Positions 16,942 through 24,124 of a stretch of DNA of 27,626 nucleotides are shown piece after piece. The translations under genes were made by a program, and so were the position numbers. The notes under the pieces are model-generated. The model made no database searches. It was not told the origin of the DNA and was given only the letters and a program-made list of their open reading frames with translations. Source of the DNA: Clostridia bacterium (GTDB taxonomy: Bacteria; Bacillota; Clostridia; TANB77; CAG-465). Where the stretch lies: positions 1 through 27,626 of the forward strand of contig CAAHEI010000046.1 in assembly GCA_900772475.1 (NCBI GenBank), given 5' to 3'. Positions within the stretch are counted from its first letter, which is position 1, and every line of letters starts with the position of its first letter.

Positions 16942-16978
16942 ATATATGGGGGATGAAATGTATGCATACCCCATATAT
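16942..16978. terminator. Shared terminator between convergent genes
   Basis: ATATATGGGG (16942-16951) pairs with CCCCATATAT (16969-16978) around a 17-base loop. It sits between the stop codons of the ATPase (+) and the CmpB-family gene (-). On the minus strand it is followed by a T-rich run, so it probably serves the minus-strand gene best. Confidence 0.65.
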
Positions 16979-16987
16979 AAGTATATA

Positions 16988-17659
16988 CTATTTTCTGATT
17001 GTCATATTTGGATAAATTTTTTTTAAAATCTCGTCGTTATACCTATTATCTAAATATACTCTTATTTGATTATTTGCGGGTATATTATTTCTTCTTTCCT
17101 TTTGTCTATATACTGCCGCAGAAGAAAGTAATATATCAAATATCAAAAAAATTAATAAAATACCTGTTAAAACAATACCTGTTTTAATGGGTATTTTTTC
17201 TATACCTTTTTCAAGAATAGGGTATATATATCGAATCCATAGTATTCCTAAAAGTCCCCAAAAAAGGCAATATACAATACTAGTTCTTTGTCCCATTATG
17301 CCTAATGAATTTGATTCATAATACCAAGATACTGTTCCAAAAAGTATTTCTTGTATGCAGCTACATAAAGATTCAAATAAACCTCCTATTATAGAGCAAG
17401 AAATGAATATTATAAAATTATTCTTATTCTTTAGCAAAATATATATTACAGTCATAAGTACGGCACCACAACCATATATAGGATTGAATGGACCTATTAC
17501 AAGTGCCGTTCTGCTTTCTAAATGATGTGTTGTACATAAACACCATAAAGTTTCAATTATAACTCCTGCAATACAACCAATAAAAAAGATCCAAAATAGC
17601 TTGTAAAATTTATGTTTATTTGTAAATTTTGTATTTTTTGTGTTTGATGTTTTCTCCAT
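16988..17659 (-). CDS. CmpB-family (putative ABC-transporter type IV) membrane protein
   Basis: A 223-residue integral membrane protein of the PF06541-type family (named putative ABC transporter permease, but function is not established). Features: a first membrane segment FFIGCIAGVIIETLWCL, then the family motif VIGPFNPIYGCGAVLM (the 'GPxxPIYGxG' block), SCIQEILFGTVSWYYESN and further segments; about five membrane helices and a basic C-terminal tail. The start at 17659 (ATG) is chosen because GGAGG lies 8 bases upstream; the longer frame to 17809 would run through the promoter. No ATPase partner is adjacent. A related gene lies at 21069-21848. Confidence 0.8.
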   Translation of the reverse strand: MEKTSNTKNTKFTNKHKFYKLFWIFFIGCIAGVIIETLWCLCTTHHLESRTALVIGPFNPIYGCGAVLMTVIYILLKNKNNFIIFISCSIIGGLFESLCSCIQEILFGTVSWYYESNSLGIMGQRTSIVYCLFWGLLGILWIRYIYPILEKGIEKIPIKTGIVLTGILLIFLIFDILLSSAAVYRQKERRNNIPANNQIRVYLDNRYNDEILKKIYPNMTIRK

Positions 17660-17684
17660 AAGAGCATCCTCCAAATTAAAAAAT

Positions 17685-17713
17685 ATTTTAACATATAAAC
17701 TAAAAATATTCAA
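17685..17713 (-). promoter_or_regulatory. Promoter of the minus-strand CmpB-family gene
   Basis: Read on the minus strand: TTGAAT (17713-17708), 17-base spacer, TAAAAT (17690-17685) with an extended -10 TGT. The spacer and -35 overlap the long palindrome at 17695-17730. Confidence 0.55.
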
Positions 17714-17730
17714 TAATATTTTTAGTTTAT
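17695..17730. promoter_or_regulatory. 16-bp perfect palindrome in the divergent promoter region
   Basis: ATAAACTAAAAATATT (17695-17710), loop CAAT, and its exact complement (17715-17730). It overlaps the -35 and spacer of the minus-strand promoter and lies 23 bases upstream of the -35 of the plus-strand promoter. It may be an operator or a leader structure; no regulator gene is adjacent. Confidence 0.55.
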
Positions 17731-17753
17731 GTAATATAGTATGTATATATACG

Positions 17754-17782
17754 TTGACATTTTTTAAAAATGATGATATAAT
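17754..17782 (+). promoter_or_regulatory. Consensus sigma-A promoter of the 99-aa gene
   Basis: Exact TTGACA (17754-17759), 17-base spacer, exact TATAAT (17777-17782), extended -10 TGA. Predicted to be strong. Confidence 0.85.
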
Positions 17783-17844
17783 CGATAAGCGTGGAAAATA
17801 TTTTATCAATATTTATAATTAATTTTGAATGGAGGAATATTAAT

Positions 17845-18144
17845 ATGGCAGATTATCCCCAAAATGAATACGAAATATTGGAAGTAAATAAGGAAATTAC
17901 TTTACTAAGAACCATTAAACCTATATGTTTAGATAAGGCTAAAGCCATTTGTAAATATATTAAGGCAAATAATGGTGGTTCAACGTATTGGTTCAATAAC
18001 ATTGAAAATGATGAGATTGAAATTTATGTTGAAAAAGATAAATTTTCTCAAGCTAAGGAACTTTTACATCAGTTTGAACATGATTGTCATAAATCTTTTG
18101 TAAAAAGAGAAAGTATACTCAGACATAGGTATAAAAGCAACTAA
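17845..18144 (+). CDS. Unrecognised 99-aa protein
   Basis: A small soluble, mixed-charge protein without signal peptide or membrane segment. I recognise no family. Its sequence reads as an alpha/beta domain: a strand ITLLRTIKPICLDKA, a helix, NGGSTYWFNNIENDEIEIYV, and a second helix ending HDCHKS. Two Cys and two His lie in IC..., AIC... and HDCH, but not in a clear metal-binding pattern. The start is ATG 17845 with GGAGGA at 17831-17836; the frame extends upstream to 17791 but without a ribosome binding site. The perfect promoter argues for high expression. A hairpin follows before the FAD oxidoreductase gene. Confidence 0.75.
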   Translation: MADYPQNEYEILEVNKEITLLRTIKPICLDKAKAICKYIKANNGGSTYWFNNIENDEIEIYVEKDKFSQAKELLHQFEHDCHKSFVKRESILRHRYKSN

Positions 18145-18153
18145 AAACAAATG

Positions 18154-18179
18154 AGATGGTGTAATTACTTACACCATCT
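18154..18179 (+). terminator. Strong hairpin after the 99-aa gene, no T-run
   Basis: AGATGGTGTAA (18154-18164) pairs perfectly with TTACACCATCT (18169-18179), loop TTAC. The following bases (TAAAATTG) are not a T-run, so it may act as a partial terminator or processing site that still allows transcription into the next gene. Confidence 0.5.
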
Positions 18180-18214
18180 TAAAATTGTAAATGTTAAAAG
18201 GGAGTGAATTTTTT

Positions 18215-19615
18215 ATGAAAAAATTTGATGTGGCAATAATTGGGGCCGGAATTTCTGGATATATGGCTGCATACGAATTATCAAAAAAAACCAATTTAAG
18301 TATTGCACTTATTGAGCAAGGAAATACAATTGATAAACGGATATGTCCAATGATTTCAAGTAATACAAATTGTATGAATTGTATTCAGTGTAGTATTATG
18401 AAAGGATTTGGTGGAGCTGGAAACTTTTCTGATGGAAAATATAACAAAACAACCGAATTTGGAGGTTGGTTAAATGACTACATTTCTAATGAAGAGGTTT
18501 TAGATCTCATTGATTATGTTGATGAAATAAACATGTTATATGGGGCAACTAATGAAACTTTTTCGACAGATACATCTGAAGCTAAAAAAATAGAGAAGAG
18601 GGCTCTTCAACATGATCTTCACTTATTGCACGCAACTGTAAAACATTTAGGTACTGAAAATAACCTAAAAATATTAAAAAAGATATATACTTATTTAAGT
18701 AATAAAACAGGTTCGTGTAGTAATCTTGATATTATGTGTAATACTAAGGTAGAGGAAATTAACATACAAAAAGATGGTTATTGTTTAATACTTGAAAAGG
18801 GCGAAATCTTGGAGAGTAAGTACCTAATTGCTGCACCTGGTAGATCTGGTGCAGAGTGGTTTTCTAATCAGTGTAAAAAAAATAGTATCCCATTAATAAA
18901 TAATCAAGTAGATATAGGGGTGAGGGTTGAGCTTCCAGCTGAAATATTTGAAGATATAACCAAGAATATTTATGAGGCGAAGCTTAAGTATAGAACAAAA
19001 AAATATGGAGATATAGTTCGTACATTTTGTATGAACCCATATGGATATGTTGTTGCTGAAAACGTAGATGGCCTTATAACAGTTAATGGGCATAGTTATG
19101 CTGATGAAAAGTTAAGAAGTGAAAATACAAATTTTGCACTTTTAGTAAGTAATAGGTTTACCGAACCATTTAATAATCCATATCAGTATGGAAAAAGTAT
19201 AGCTTCATTTCCCAATTTACTTGGAAATAGGGTACTTGTCCAAAGATTTGGGGATTTAATTAAATTTGAGAGAACTACACATCATAGGTTGAGTCAAAGT
19301 TTTACTAAACCGACACTTTTAGCAGAACCTGGCGATCTAAGTTTTGTACTTCCAAAAAGACATTTAGATAATATCATTGAAATGATATATGCACTTGATA
19401 AGTTAGCTCCGGGCACGGCAAATGCAGATACTCTATTATATGGAGTTGAAGTAAAATTTTATAGTGCTAAACCTGAATTAAGCCCACACCTTGAAACAAA
19501 GTATAAAAATTTTTTTGCAATAGGAGATGGAGCTGGAGTTACTCGTGGACTTTCACAAGCTGGAGCAAGTGGTATACTTGTTGCAAGAGAGATAGCCAAA
19601 AGAGAAGAAAACTAG
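18215..19615 (+). CDS. FAD-dependent oxidoreductase, COG2509 type
   Basis: A cytosolic flavoprotein of unknown substrate. The N-terminal Rossmann motif is GAGISG (10-15) within DVAIIGAGISGYMAAYEL. A four-cysteine cluster C44-x8-C53-x2-C56-x2-C59 is followed by GFGGAGNFSDGK, a combination characteristic of the COG2509 'uncharacterised FAD-dependent dehydrogenase' group; the cysteines could hold a cluster or metal, which is inference. The C-terminal FAD-binding block is FFAIGDGAGVTRGLSQAGASG-like (near residue 435-455). The start is ATG 18215, after GGGAGTGA; the in-frame ATG at 18191 has no ribosome binding site. 466 residues. Confidence 0.88.
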   Translation: MKKFDVAIIGAGISGYMAAYELSKKTNLSIALIEQGNTIDKRICPMISSNTNCMNCIQCSIMKGFGGAGNFSDGKYNKTTEFGGWLNDYISNEEVLDLIDYVDEINMLYGATNETFSTDTSEAKKIEKRALQHDLHLLHATVKHLGTENNLKILKKIYTYLSNKTGSCSNLDIMCNTKVEEINIQKDGYCLILEKGEILESKYLIAAPGRSGAEWFSNQCKKNSIPLINNQVDIGVRVELPAEIFEDITKNIYEAKLKYRTKKYGDIVRTFCMNPYGYVVAENVDGLITVNGHSYADEKLRSENTNFALLVSNRFTEPFNNPYQYGKSIASFPNLLGNRVLVQRFGDLIKFERTTHHRLSQSFTKPTLLAEPGDLSFVLPKRHLDNIIEMIYALDKLAPGTANADTLLYGVEVKFYSAKPELSPHLETKYKNFFAIGDGAGVTRGLSQAGASGILVAREIAKREEN

Positions 19616-19652
19616 TTATAGAAAAAAATGAGAATGTAAAAAATTTCAAACT

Positions 19653-19683
19653 AAAAATGAGTGAAAAATTTCACTCATTTTTT
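19653..19683 (+). terminator. Rho-independent terminator after the FAD oxidoreductase
   Basis: AAAATGAGTGAAA on the left pairs with TTTCACTCATTTT on the right, followed by Ts up to 19683. Strong stem directly downstream of the gene. Confidence 0.8.
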
Positions 19684-19704
19684 CTATAGGAGTTGAAAAA
19701 CATG

Positions 19705-19793
19705 AATAAGTTGAAATCTAAATACAAGATCTTAAAAAATTCCACTAACTACAAAAGTAGTTAGTGGGGGACAAAGTCACTTTTGTTCGTTCC
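19705..19793 (+). repeat. Solo right-end repeat of the tnpB element family, copy D
   Basis: Positions 19708-19740 resemble the end of the scaffold repeat (TCTAAATACAAGATCTT...), followed by an 11-bp perfect hairpin CCACTAACTAC (19742-19752) / GTAGTTAGTGG (19757-19767) and the tail GACAAAGTCACTTTTGTTC (19770-19788). No left end or coding part is present. It lies 19 bases beyond the stop of the collagen-like gene and may act as its terminator or 3' end in the minus direction. Confidence 0.65.
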
Positions 19794-19811
19794 ATCTTCG
19801 TAGTTAATAAA

Positions 19812-20948
19812 TTAAATCTGAGTTCCTAAATATTCAATAACAATGTTAACTAAAGCATTAGTAAAGTAAGAATTTGATTCTATATCGTTTAAATCAGGTG
19901 TATTTAAAAATATTGTCTGATTTCCCACATTTACAAGTTCATATATATTATCTGTATTTTCAACGGATATTATACCTTGAGAAGAAATTGTTATATATTC
20001 GTCATTATATACCCATTTGCTACCTCCAACATATATATTGTCTGTATTTGTTAGTCTAAATCCAATTGAAATAAAGTCACTTTTAGGATTAAATCCTGGA
20101 TCAGTTTCTAAAACTCTTGATGAAACTATAAAGCTAATTTTGTAGTATCCAATTTTATTAAATTTTATTGTTTCTTCATTTGAGTCAAGAGTTATTAGAT
20201 TTGAAGAATCTAGTTCCTTTCTGTCTATTGGAAGTCTTTCGTCTGTATTTACTGCTAATCCATCATAAGTAGTTCCATTATTAAATGTTACAAGATAAGC
20301 TGCTCGTATAGATTCTAGACCACTGTCACCTTTATCACCCTTTGGTCCTTGTACTTTTCCTACGTTTATCCATTTGTTTTCTGTATCTGACCAAACGTAT
20401 AGATCACCATTAACCAAATAAGATTCATTTATATTTCCAACGGGATTTTCAGCAATAAGATCATCATAAGTTGGATAACTTCCTAGAATATTTACACTTT
20501 TACCGTCAAGGCCATCTCTTCCAGCAGGTCCAGCATCCCCAGTAGGTCCAGTAGGTCCAGTAGGTCCGGTAGGCCCAGTAGGTCCAGTAGGTCCGGTAGG
20601 CCCAGTAGGTCCAGTAGGCCCAGTAGGTCCAGTAGGACCAGTTACCCCAGTAGGACCAGTGGCTCCAGTTACACCAGTAGGACCAGTTACCCCAGTAGGA
20701 CCAGTGGCTCCAGTTACACCAGTAGGACCAGTGGCTCCAGTTACACCAGTGTTACCTGTTGGTCCTTGAATTCCTTGAAATCCTTGTACACCTTGTGGCC
20801 CAGTAGGACCAATAGGTCCCTGTATCCCTGTTGGCCCTGTTGGTCCTTTTGGACATATGCAACAAGTTTTACATGGACAAGGTGAATTGTATTGACAACA
20901 ATTTGTTGAAGTAGTACATTCGTTTGAACAATTTATATAATTATTCAT
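19812..20948 (-). CDS. Collagen-like (Gly-X-Y) Cys-rich surface/spore-coat protein
   Basis: 378 residues. The N-terminal 33 residues contain nine Cys (C7, C11, C17, C18, C24, C26, C29, C30, C32), suited to cross-linking. From G35 about 38 uninterrupted Gly-X-Y triplets follow, mostly GPT, GVT and GAT; Thr at Y is the kind of site that is glycosylated in BclA. After a linker (SYPTYDDLIAENPVG) a second short GPKGDKGDSG stretch precedes a C-terminal beta-rich domain (about 235-378), similar in layout to the BclA/C1q-like trimerisation head. AAAGGAGG precedes the ATG. No signal peptide, as for exosporium proteins assembled in the mother cell. The spore role is inference from architecture. Confidence 0.88.
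   Translation of the reverse strand: MNNYINCSNECTTSTNCCQYNSPCPCKTCCICPKGPTGPTGIQGPIGPTGPQGVQGFQGIQGPTGNTGVTGATGPTGVTGATGPTGVTGPTGVTGATGPTGVTGPTGPTGPTGPTGPTGPTGPTGPTGPTGPTGPTGDAGPAGRDGLDGKSVNILGSYPTYDDLIAENPVGNINESYLVNGDLYVWSDTENKWINVGKVQGPKGDKGDSGLESIRAAYLVTFNNGTTYDGLAVNTDERLPIDRKELDSSNLITLDSNEETIKFNKIGYYKISFIVSSRVLETDPGFNPKSDFISIGFRLTNTDNIYVGGSKWVYNDEYITISSQGIISVENTDNIYELVNVGNQTIFLNTPDLNDIESNSYFTNALVNIVIEYLGTQI
20535..20760. repeat. 9-bp (and 27-bp) tandem repeat coding the GPT/GVT/GAT triplets
   Basis: Units of the form GGTCCAGTA or GGACCAGTT recur head-to-tail, with higher-order repeats of GGACCAGTGGCTCCAGTTAC. Much richer in G+C than its surroundings. Such arrays change length by slippage or recombination. 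Confidence 0.85.
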
Positions 20949-20993
20949 TAAATTTTTCCTCCTTTATATTTTAGAGAATAAATTCTCATATAA

Positions 20994-21021
20994 TAATATA
21001 TGAATAATCAAATAGATAGGT
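20994..21021 (-). promoter_or_regulatory. Possible sporulation sigma-K/E-type promoter of the collagen-like gene
   Basis: On the minus strand, CATATATTA (21002-20994) fits the CATAnnnTA -10 element of mother-cell sigma factors, and an AC dinucleotide (21021-21020) lies 17 bases upstream. There is no good sigma-A promoter in the same place. Such short matches are frequent in A+T-rich DNA. Confidence 0.35.
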
Positions 21022-21041
21022 GAATAAAGTAAAAGTTATAA

Positions 21042-21070
21042 TAAAAAAATAGGTTAAAAAATAACCTATT
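21042..21070 (-). terminator. Terminator of the second CmpB-family gene
   Basis: AATAGGTTA (21048-21056) pairs with TAACCTATT (21062-21070). On the minus strand it is followed by seven Ts and overlaps the stop codon. Confidence 0.8.
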
Positions 21071-21848
21071 AATTAGCTTTTTCATCTTTATTTTTTCTTT
21101 TTTGTTTTTTTAATTGCTTCTTTTTTGTAATACTTTCTTTTAGTTCACCAAATTGTATTTTGTATTTTTTGAATTCCAGTTTTGGAAAGGCATTAATTAT
21201 TCTATCATGAAATATATTTGTTGTATTAATAATTGAATTTTTAACCTCTTCTAATTGCTTGATAACTTCACTATTTTTGGCTTTATCTTTTCCATTTTCG
21301 GAAATTTTTTCAGCCAATAATTTTGCTTCTTTAAGTTTATCTTTAATATTAAATAATGTGCTAAGGGTTGTGGCTATATCTAAAAGCACTAATGAAACAA
21401 GACCACCAATTATGTAGTTAATTAAAAAATTTGGTATTAAATTTATACCTAGTGTAACATAGGGATGAATAAAATATACTAAAAGTAAACCTAAAATGCC
21501 AAACGGAATAGCTGTTCCAATACAAACTCTTCCATTTATATTTAGAGGCTCATTAGAGTAGTCCCACCATTTGGCATTAAAAATTTTTTCCATTGCAAAA
21601 CTGGTTATGTATTCAAGAGTTGTAGTTATAATAATTGATAGTAGAAATATAAGTAGTGGATTTGATGAAAATGGTTTTAACAGTAGTAAAATAAATATTG
21701 AACCAAAACCATATATTGGACAGTAAGGACCTGTTAAAAAGCCTCTATTTGTCCATTTTCCGTGCACAACTTTACAAAATATAACTTCACATATCCAACC
21801 AATAAAACTATAAATAAAAAGATACATAAAAAATATATTAAAATCCAC
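21069..21848 (-). CDS. CmpB-family (putative ABC-transporter type IV) membrane protein, second copy
   Basis: A 259-residue membrane protein of the same family as 16988-17659. Motifs: IYSFIGWICEVIFCKV, the family block GPYCPIYGFGSI, then WWDYSNEPLNINGRVCIGTA, four to five membrane segments up to about residue 165, then a long charged, probably coiled-coil, cytoplasmic tail (about 170-259) rich in Lys and Glu. I place the start at GTG 21848: GAGGAAGTGAT lies just before it, and the consensus promoter at 21879-21907 starts transcription near 21872, leaving no leader for the upstream ATG at 21872. Function is not established for the family. Confidence 0.82.
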   Translation of the reverse strand: MDFNIFFMYLFIYSFIGWICEVIFCKVVHGKWTNRGFLTGPYCPIYGFGSIFILLLLKPFSSNPLLIFLLSIIITTTLEYITSFAMEKIFNAKWWDYSNEPLNINGRVCIGTAIPFGILGLLLVYFIHPYVTLGINLIPNFLINYIIGGLVSLVLLDIATTLSTLFNIKDKLKEAKLLAEKISENGKDKAKNSEVIKQLEEVKNSIINTTNIFHDRIINAFPKLEFKKYKIQFGELKESITKKKQLKKQKRKNKDEKAN

Positions 21849-21878
21849 AATATCACTTCCTCGTTTGTACATGTGTAT

Positions 21879-21907
21879 ATTATATAGAAAAAAAATAACT
21901 ATGTCAA
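21879..21907 (-). promoter_or_regulatory. Consensus sigma-A promoter of the second CmpB-family gene
   Basis: On the minus strand: exact TTGACA (21907-21902), 17-base spacer, exact TATAAT (21884-21879). Confidence 0.85.
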
Positions 21908-21976
21908 ATAAAAAAAATAAAGTTGTATGATATTATAAAGTTTTTCTTACCTTTAAAACTATTTTTTTTATTACAG

Positions 21977-22126
21977 GAAAAGTCGATTTTAAGTATAATA
22001 TAGAAATTATCATGTCATAATTTTTATAGCATGGTAATAGAGCGTACGGAGTATGCTCTTTAAGAAATATATAAATTTTAAAAGAAACACTTAAATTTAC
22101 TTAAGAACTAAATAAAAATATGATAG
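21977..22126 (+). repeat. Left-end repeat, copy C
   Basis: Clearly homologous to 26992-27142 along its whole length. The first hairpin (ATTATCATG... / ...CATGGTAAT) is kept partly by G:U-type pairs, and a second hairpin GAGCGTAC (22040-22047) / GTATGCTC (22051-22058) is intact. About 50 bases later decayed tnpB sequence begins. Confidence 0.75.
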
Positions 22127-22174
22127 TGAAACATTAAATTTCTCCAAAAAAATTATATATTAAAAATAAATAAA

Positions 22175-22380
22175 GATAATTCAAACAGTATATTAATATC
22201 AGGAAAGGAAGCCAAAAGTAAAAATAAATACATAAATAAAAAAATTACAACAAATAGAGATGAAAATGAAAAAAAAGTAAAAAATATAAAAATACCAAAA
22301 AAATAAAGAAGTTATATAAATACGTACATGCACAGAGTATCAAAAGTTGTAATAGAATATGTAAAAGCAAAATGGATAAT
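22175..22380 (+). pseudogene. tnpB: tnpB remnant (central part, one stop, internal deletion)
   Basis: Frame 22175 encodes ISGKEAKSKNKYINKK, matching the 'GKxLKSxNxYYNK' segment of TnpB, and further on YMHRVSKVVIEYVKA, matching the 'HKxSxxIVxYxK' segment. One in-frame TAA (near 22304) separates them. Both ends are missing: after 22380 the sequence jumps straight to the tnpB 3' scaffold repeat, so the catalytic RuvC core is deleted. Non-functional as a protein. Confidence 0.7.
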
Positions 22381-22512
22381 GGCCGAGAACTACAACTGTT
22401 AAAGAAAATGGTGGCCTAGAAATAGGTAGAAACTTAAATACAACATCTTTAAAAATACCACTAACTACAAAAAAAGTACTTAGTGGTGGAGTGATAAAAT
22501 CACTTTTGTTCT
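22370..22512 (+). mobile_element. tnpB 3' scaffold remnant and right end, copy C
   Basis: 22370-22450 is a diverged copy of 70-152 and 8693-8774. The right-end hairpin CCACTAACTAC / GTACTTAGTGG (22458-22485) carries one mismatch. The tail GATAAAATCACTTTTGTTC ends at about 22512, only 15 bases before the ribosome binding site of the M15 peptidase gene. Confidence 0.65.
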
Positions 22513-22541
22513 ATACTAAATTATGGAAAGGAGAAAGCGTT

Positions 22542-23198
22542 ATGAAAATATTAGTGTACAATCCGACAATAAATAAAATGGAGACGTATAATAGAGAGTT
22601 AAATGATCCAATGCCATATTCTAAAGACAGATATTTGACAGTAAGGGAATTTAGAGGATCTTCAAATTCAGATATTTTATGGACTGATAGGAGGACTATA
22701 GAAGCTTTTAATAGATTAAGGGAGTTATATGGAAAATCAATACCTGTAGGTTACGGATTCAAAAGAATACGAGAAGGTGGGCATTCTGATATGAGTCAAC
22801 ATTATGCTGGAGTTGCCCTTGATGTTGGTCAAAAATTAAATAACGAGCAAAGGAGTAAATTAAGAGAAATTGCGACTAATTACAAATTGTACACCTATGT
22901 TGAGCCAGAAAGTTTAACACCTACTTGGGTACACATAGATACAAGGGCAAAAAATCCAGCATGTGCAAGAGGTGGATATCCGACAATAAGACAGGGAAGT
23001 AAAGGAGTTTATGTTGCAGTTTTACAGGATGCTCTAAATTTTTTAGGGTATAGTGATTTAAATATTGATGGTATTTTTGGAAGTAAAACTAGAAATGCTG
23101 TTGTTAATTATCAAAGAAAAAAAGGATTAAGTGCAGATGGAATAGTAGGGTGTAATACGTGGACGATACTTACTAAAGAGGTAGCGGATAATAGATAA
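22542..23198 (+). CDS. M15-type peptidoglycan peptidase with PG-binding domain
   Basis: Zinc carboxypeptidase-like enzyme expected to cleave peptide cross-links of peptidoglycan. The M15 zinc motif is complete: H87 and D94 in SQHYAGVALDVG and H131 in TWVHIDTR. Residues about 147-211 form a peptidoglycan-binding domain (IRQGSKGVYVAVLQ... DGIFGSKTRNAVVNYQ... DGIVG..TW), with the duplicated DGxxG signature. No signal peptide is visible, so it may act inside the cell (for example during spore or lysis stages) or leave by another route. The ATG 22542 has AAGGAG 8 bases upstream; the frame's earlier start at 22491 lies inside the transposon remnant. 218 residues. Confidence 0.9.
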   Translation: MKILVYNPTINKMETYNRELNDPMPYSKDRYLTVREFRGSSNSDILWTDRRTIEAFNRLRELYGKSIPVGYGFKRIREGGHSDMSQHYAGVALDVGQKLNNEQRSKLREIATNYKLYTYVEPESLTPTWVHIDTRAKNPACARGGYPTIRQGSKGVYVAVLQDALNFLGYSDLNIDGIFGSKTRNAVVNYQRKKGLSADGIVGCNTWTILTKEVADNR

Positions 23199-23300
23199 TA
23201 TTTTCTTTTTATAACGTTAAAAATATTACAAAAAAGTTACATAGGGCACATGATTCTTATATAAAAGTAAATCTACGTATGTAAATGTTTACATAAGGTA

Positions 23301-23329
23301 TTTACAAAAATGAAATATTATGGTATAAT
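23301..23329 (+). promoter_or_regulatory. Sigma-A promoter of the SSB-like gene
   Basis: TTTACA (23301-23306), 17-base spacer, TATAAT (23324-23329), extended -10 TGG. The leader is about 70 bases and contains a T-run. Confidence 0.75.
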
Positions 23330-23406
23330 GTTCCCATATTAGTAATTATTTTTTTATTTTTACATAGGAATAGTAATATATAAGTTTCAAAGGAGGAAGT
23401 TTTTGA

Positions 23407-24069
23407 ATGGAAAACGAATTAGAAAATAATATAGTGAAAATAGGTGGAAGAATAGCTTCTAAGCCAGAATTCAGTCATGAAATTTATGATGAAAAATTTT
23501 ATAAGTTTAATATTGAAACAAATAGACTTAGTTCTTATTCTGATAGATTACCAGTTATAATATCTGAGAGAATAATTCAATTAGATAATCTAAACGTTGG
23601 TGATTTAGTTTATATTTCAGGACAATTTAGGTCATATAATGAACCAACAGATAACGGAAAAAGTAGATTAGTTCTTACAATATTTACAAAAGAAATTGAC
23701 ATAATTGATGATGAAAGCATAATTACGTTAAATGATGCTACTTTTATAGGGTATGTATGTAAGCCACCTATATATAGAAAAACTCCTCTTGGAAGAGAAA
23801 TTACGGATTTACTTATTGCTGTTAATAGAACATATAAAAAATCTGACTATATTCCTTGTATTCTTTGGGGAAGAAATGCTAAGTTTTGCGAAAATATATG
23901 TACTGGTACAATGGTAAAATTAAGTGGTAGAATACAGTCAAGAAAGTATGAAAAGAAACAATTAGATGGTTCTATTTTAGAAAAAGTTGCTTATGAGTTA
24001 TCAGTATCAAAATTTTCAGTTTTAGATGAAAAAGAAAATAATGAAAAAAATGAAGAAGTTGAACAGTAA
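23407..24069 (+). CDS. Tandem-OB single-stranded DNA-binding-like protein
   Basis: 220 residues with two OB-fold units resembling SSB/PriB-type folds: about 5-98 (VKIGGRIASKPEFS ... FYKFNIETNR ... VGDLVYISGQFRSY) and about 108-205 (TFIGYVCKPPIYRKTPLGREITDLLIAVNR ... YIPCILWGRNAKFCENI ... GTMVKLSGRIQSR). The second unit is the more SSB-like. The acidic C-terminal tail is Glu/Asn-rich but lacks the typical DDDIPF tip that recruits SSB partners. AAAGGAGG precedes the ATG. Fold is well supported; ligand and role are not known. Confidence 0.82.
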   Translation: MENELENNIVKIGGRIASKPEFSHEIYDEKFYKFNIETNRLSSYSDRLPVIISERIIQLDNLNVGDLVYISGQFRSYNEPTDNGKSRLVLTIFTKEIDIIDDESIITLNDATFIGYVCKPPIYRKTPLGREITDLLIAVNRTYKKSDYIPCILWGRNAKFCENICTGTMVKLSGRIQSRKYEKKQLDGSILEKVAYELSVSKFSVLDEKENNEKNEEVEQ

Positions 24070-24089
24070 ATTATATTAAAAATATTTTC

Positions 24090-24124
24090 AAGTAGGGTTA
24101 TAAATATAAATAATCCTACTTTTT
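24090..24124 (+). terminator. Terminator between convergent SSB-like and M23 genes
   Basis: AAGTAGG plus GTTAT (24090-24101) pair with 24110-24121 with one G:T pair, followed by Ts. It ends at the stop of the minus-strand M23 gene, so it mainly serves the plus-strand gene. Confidence 0.75.

Noticed and set aside
17660..17809. N-terminal extension of the minus-strand CmpB-family gene
   Set aside because: It runs through the divergent promoters and palindrome, and the ATG at 17659 has a well-placed GGAGG.
20535..20760. Repetitive array considered as a CRISPR or intergenic satellite
   Set aside because: The period is 9 bases, there are no spacers, and it is the in-frame Gly-X-Y coding stretch of the collagen-like protein.
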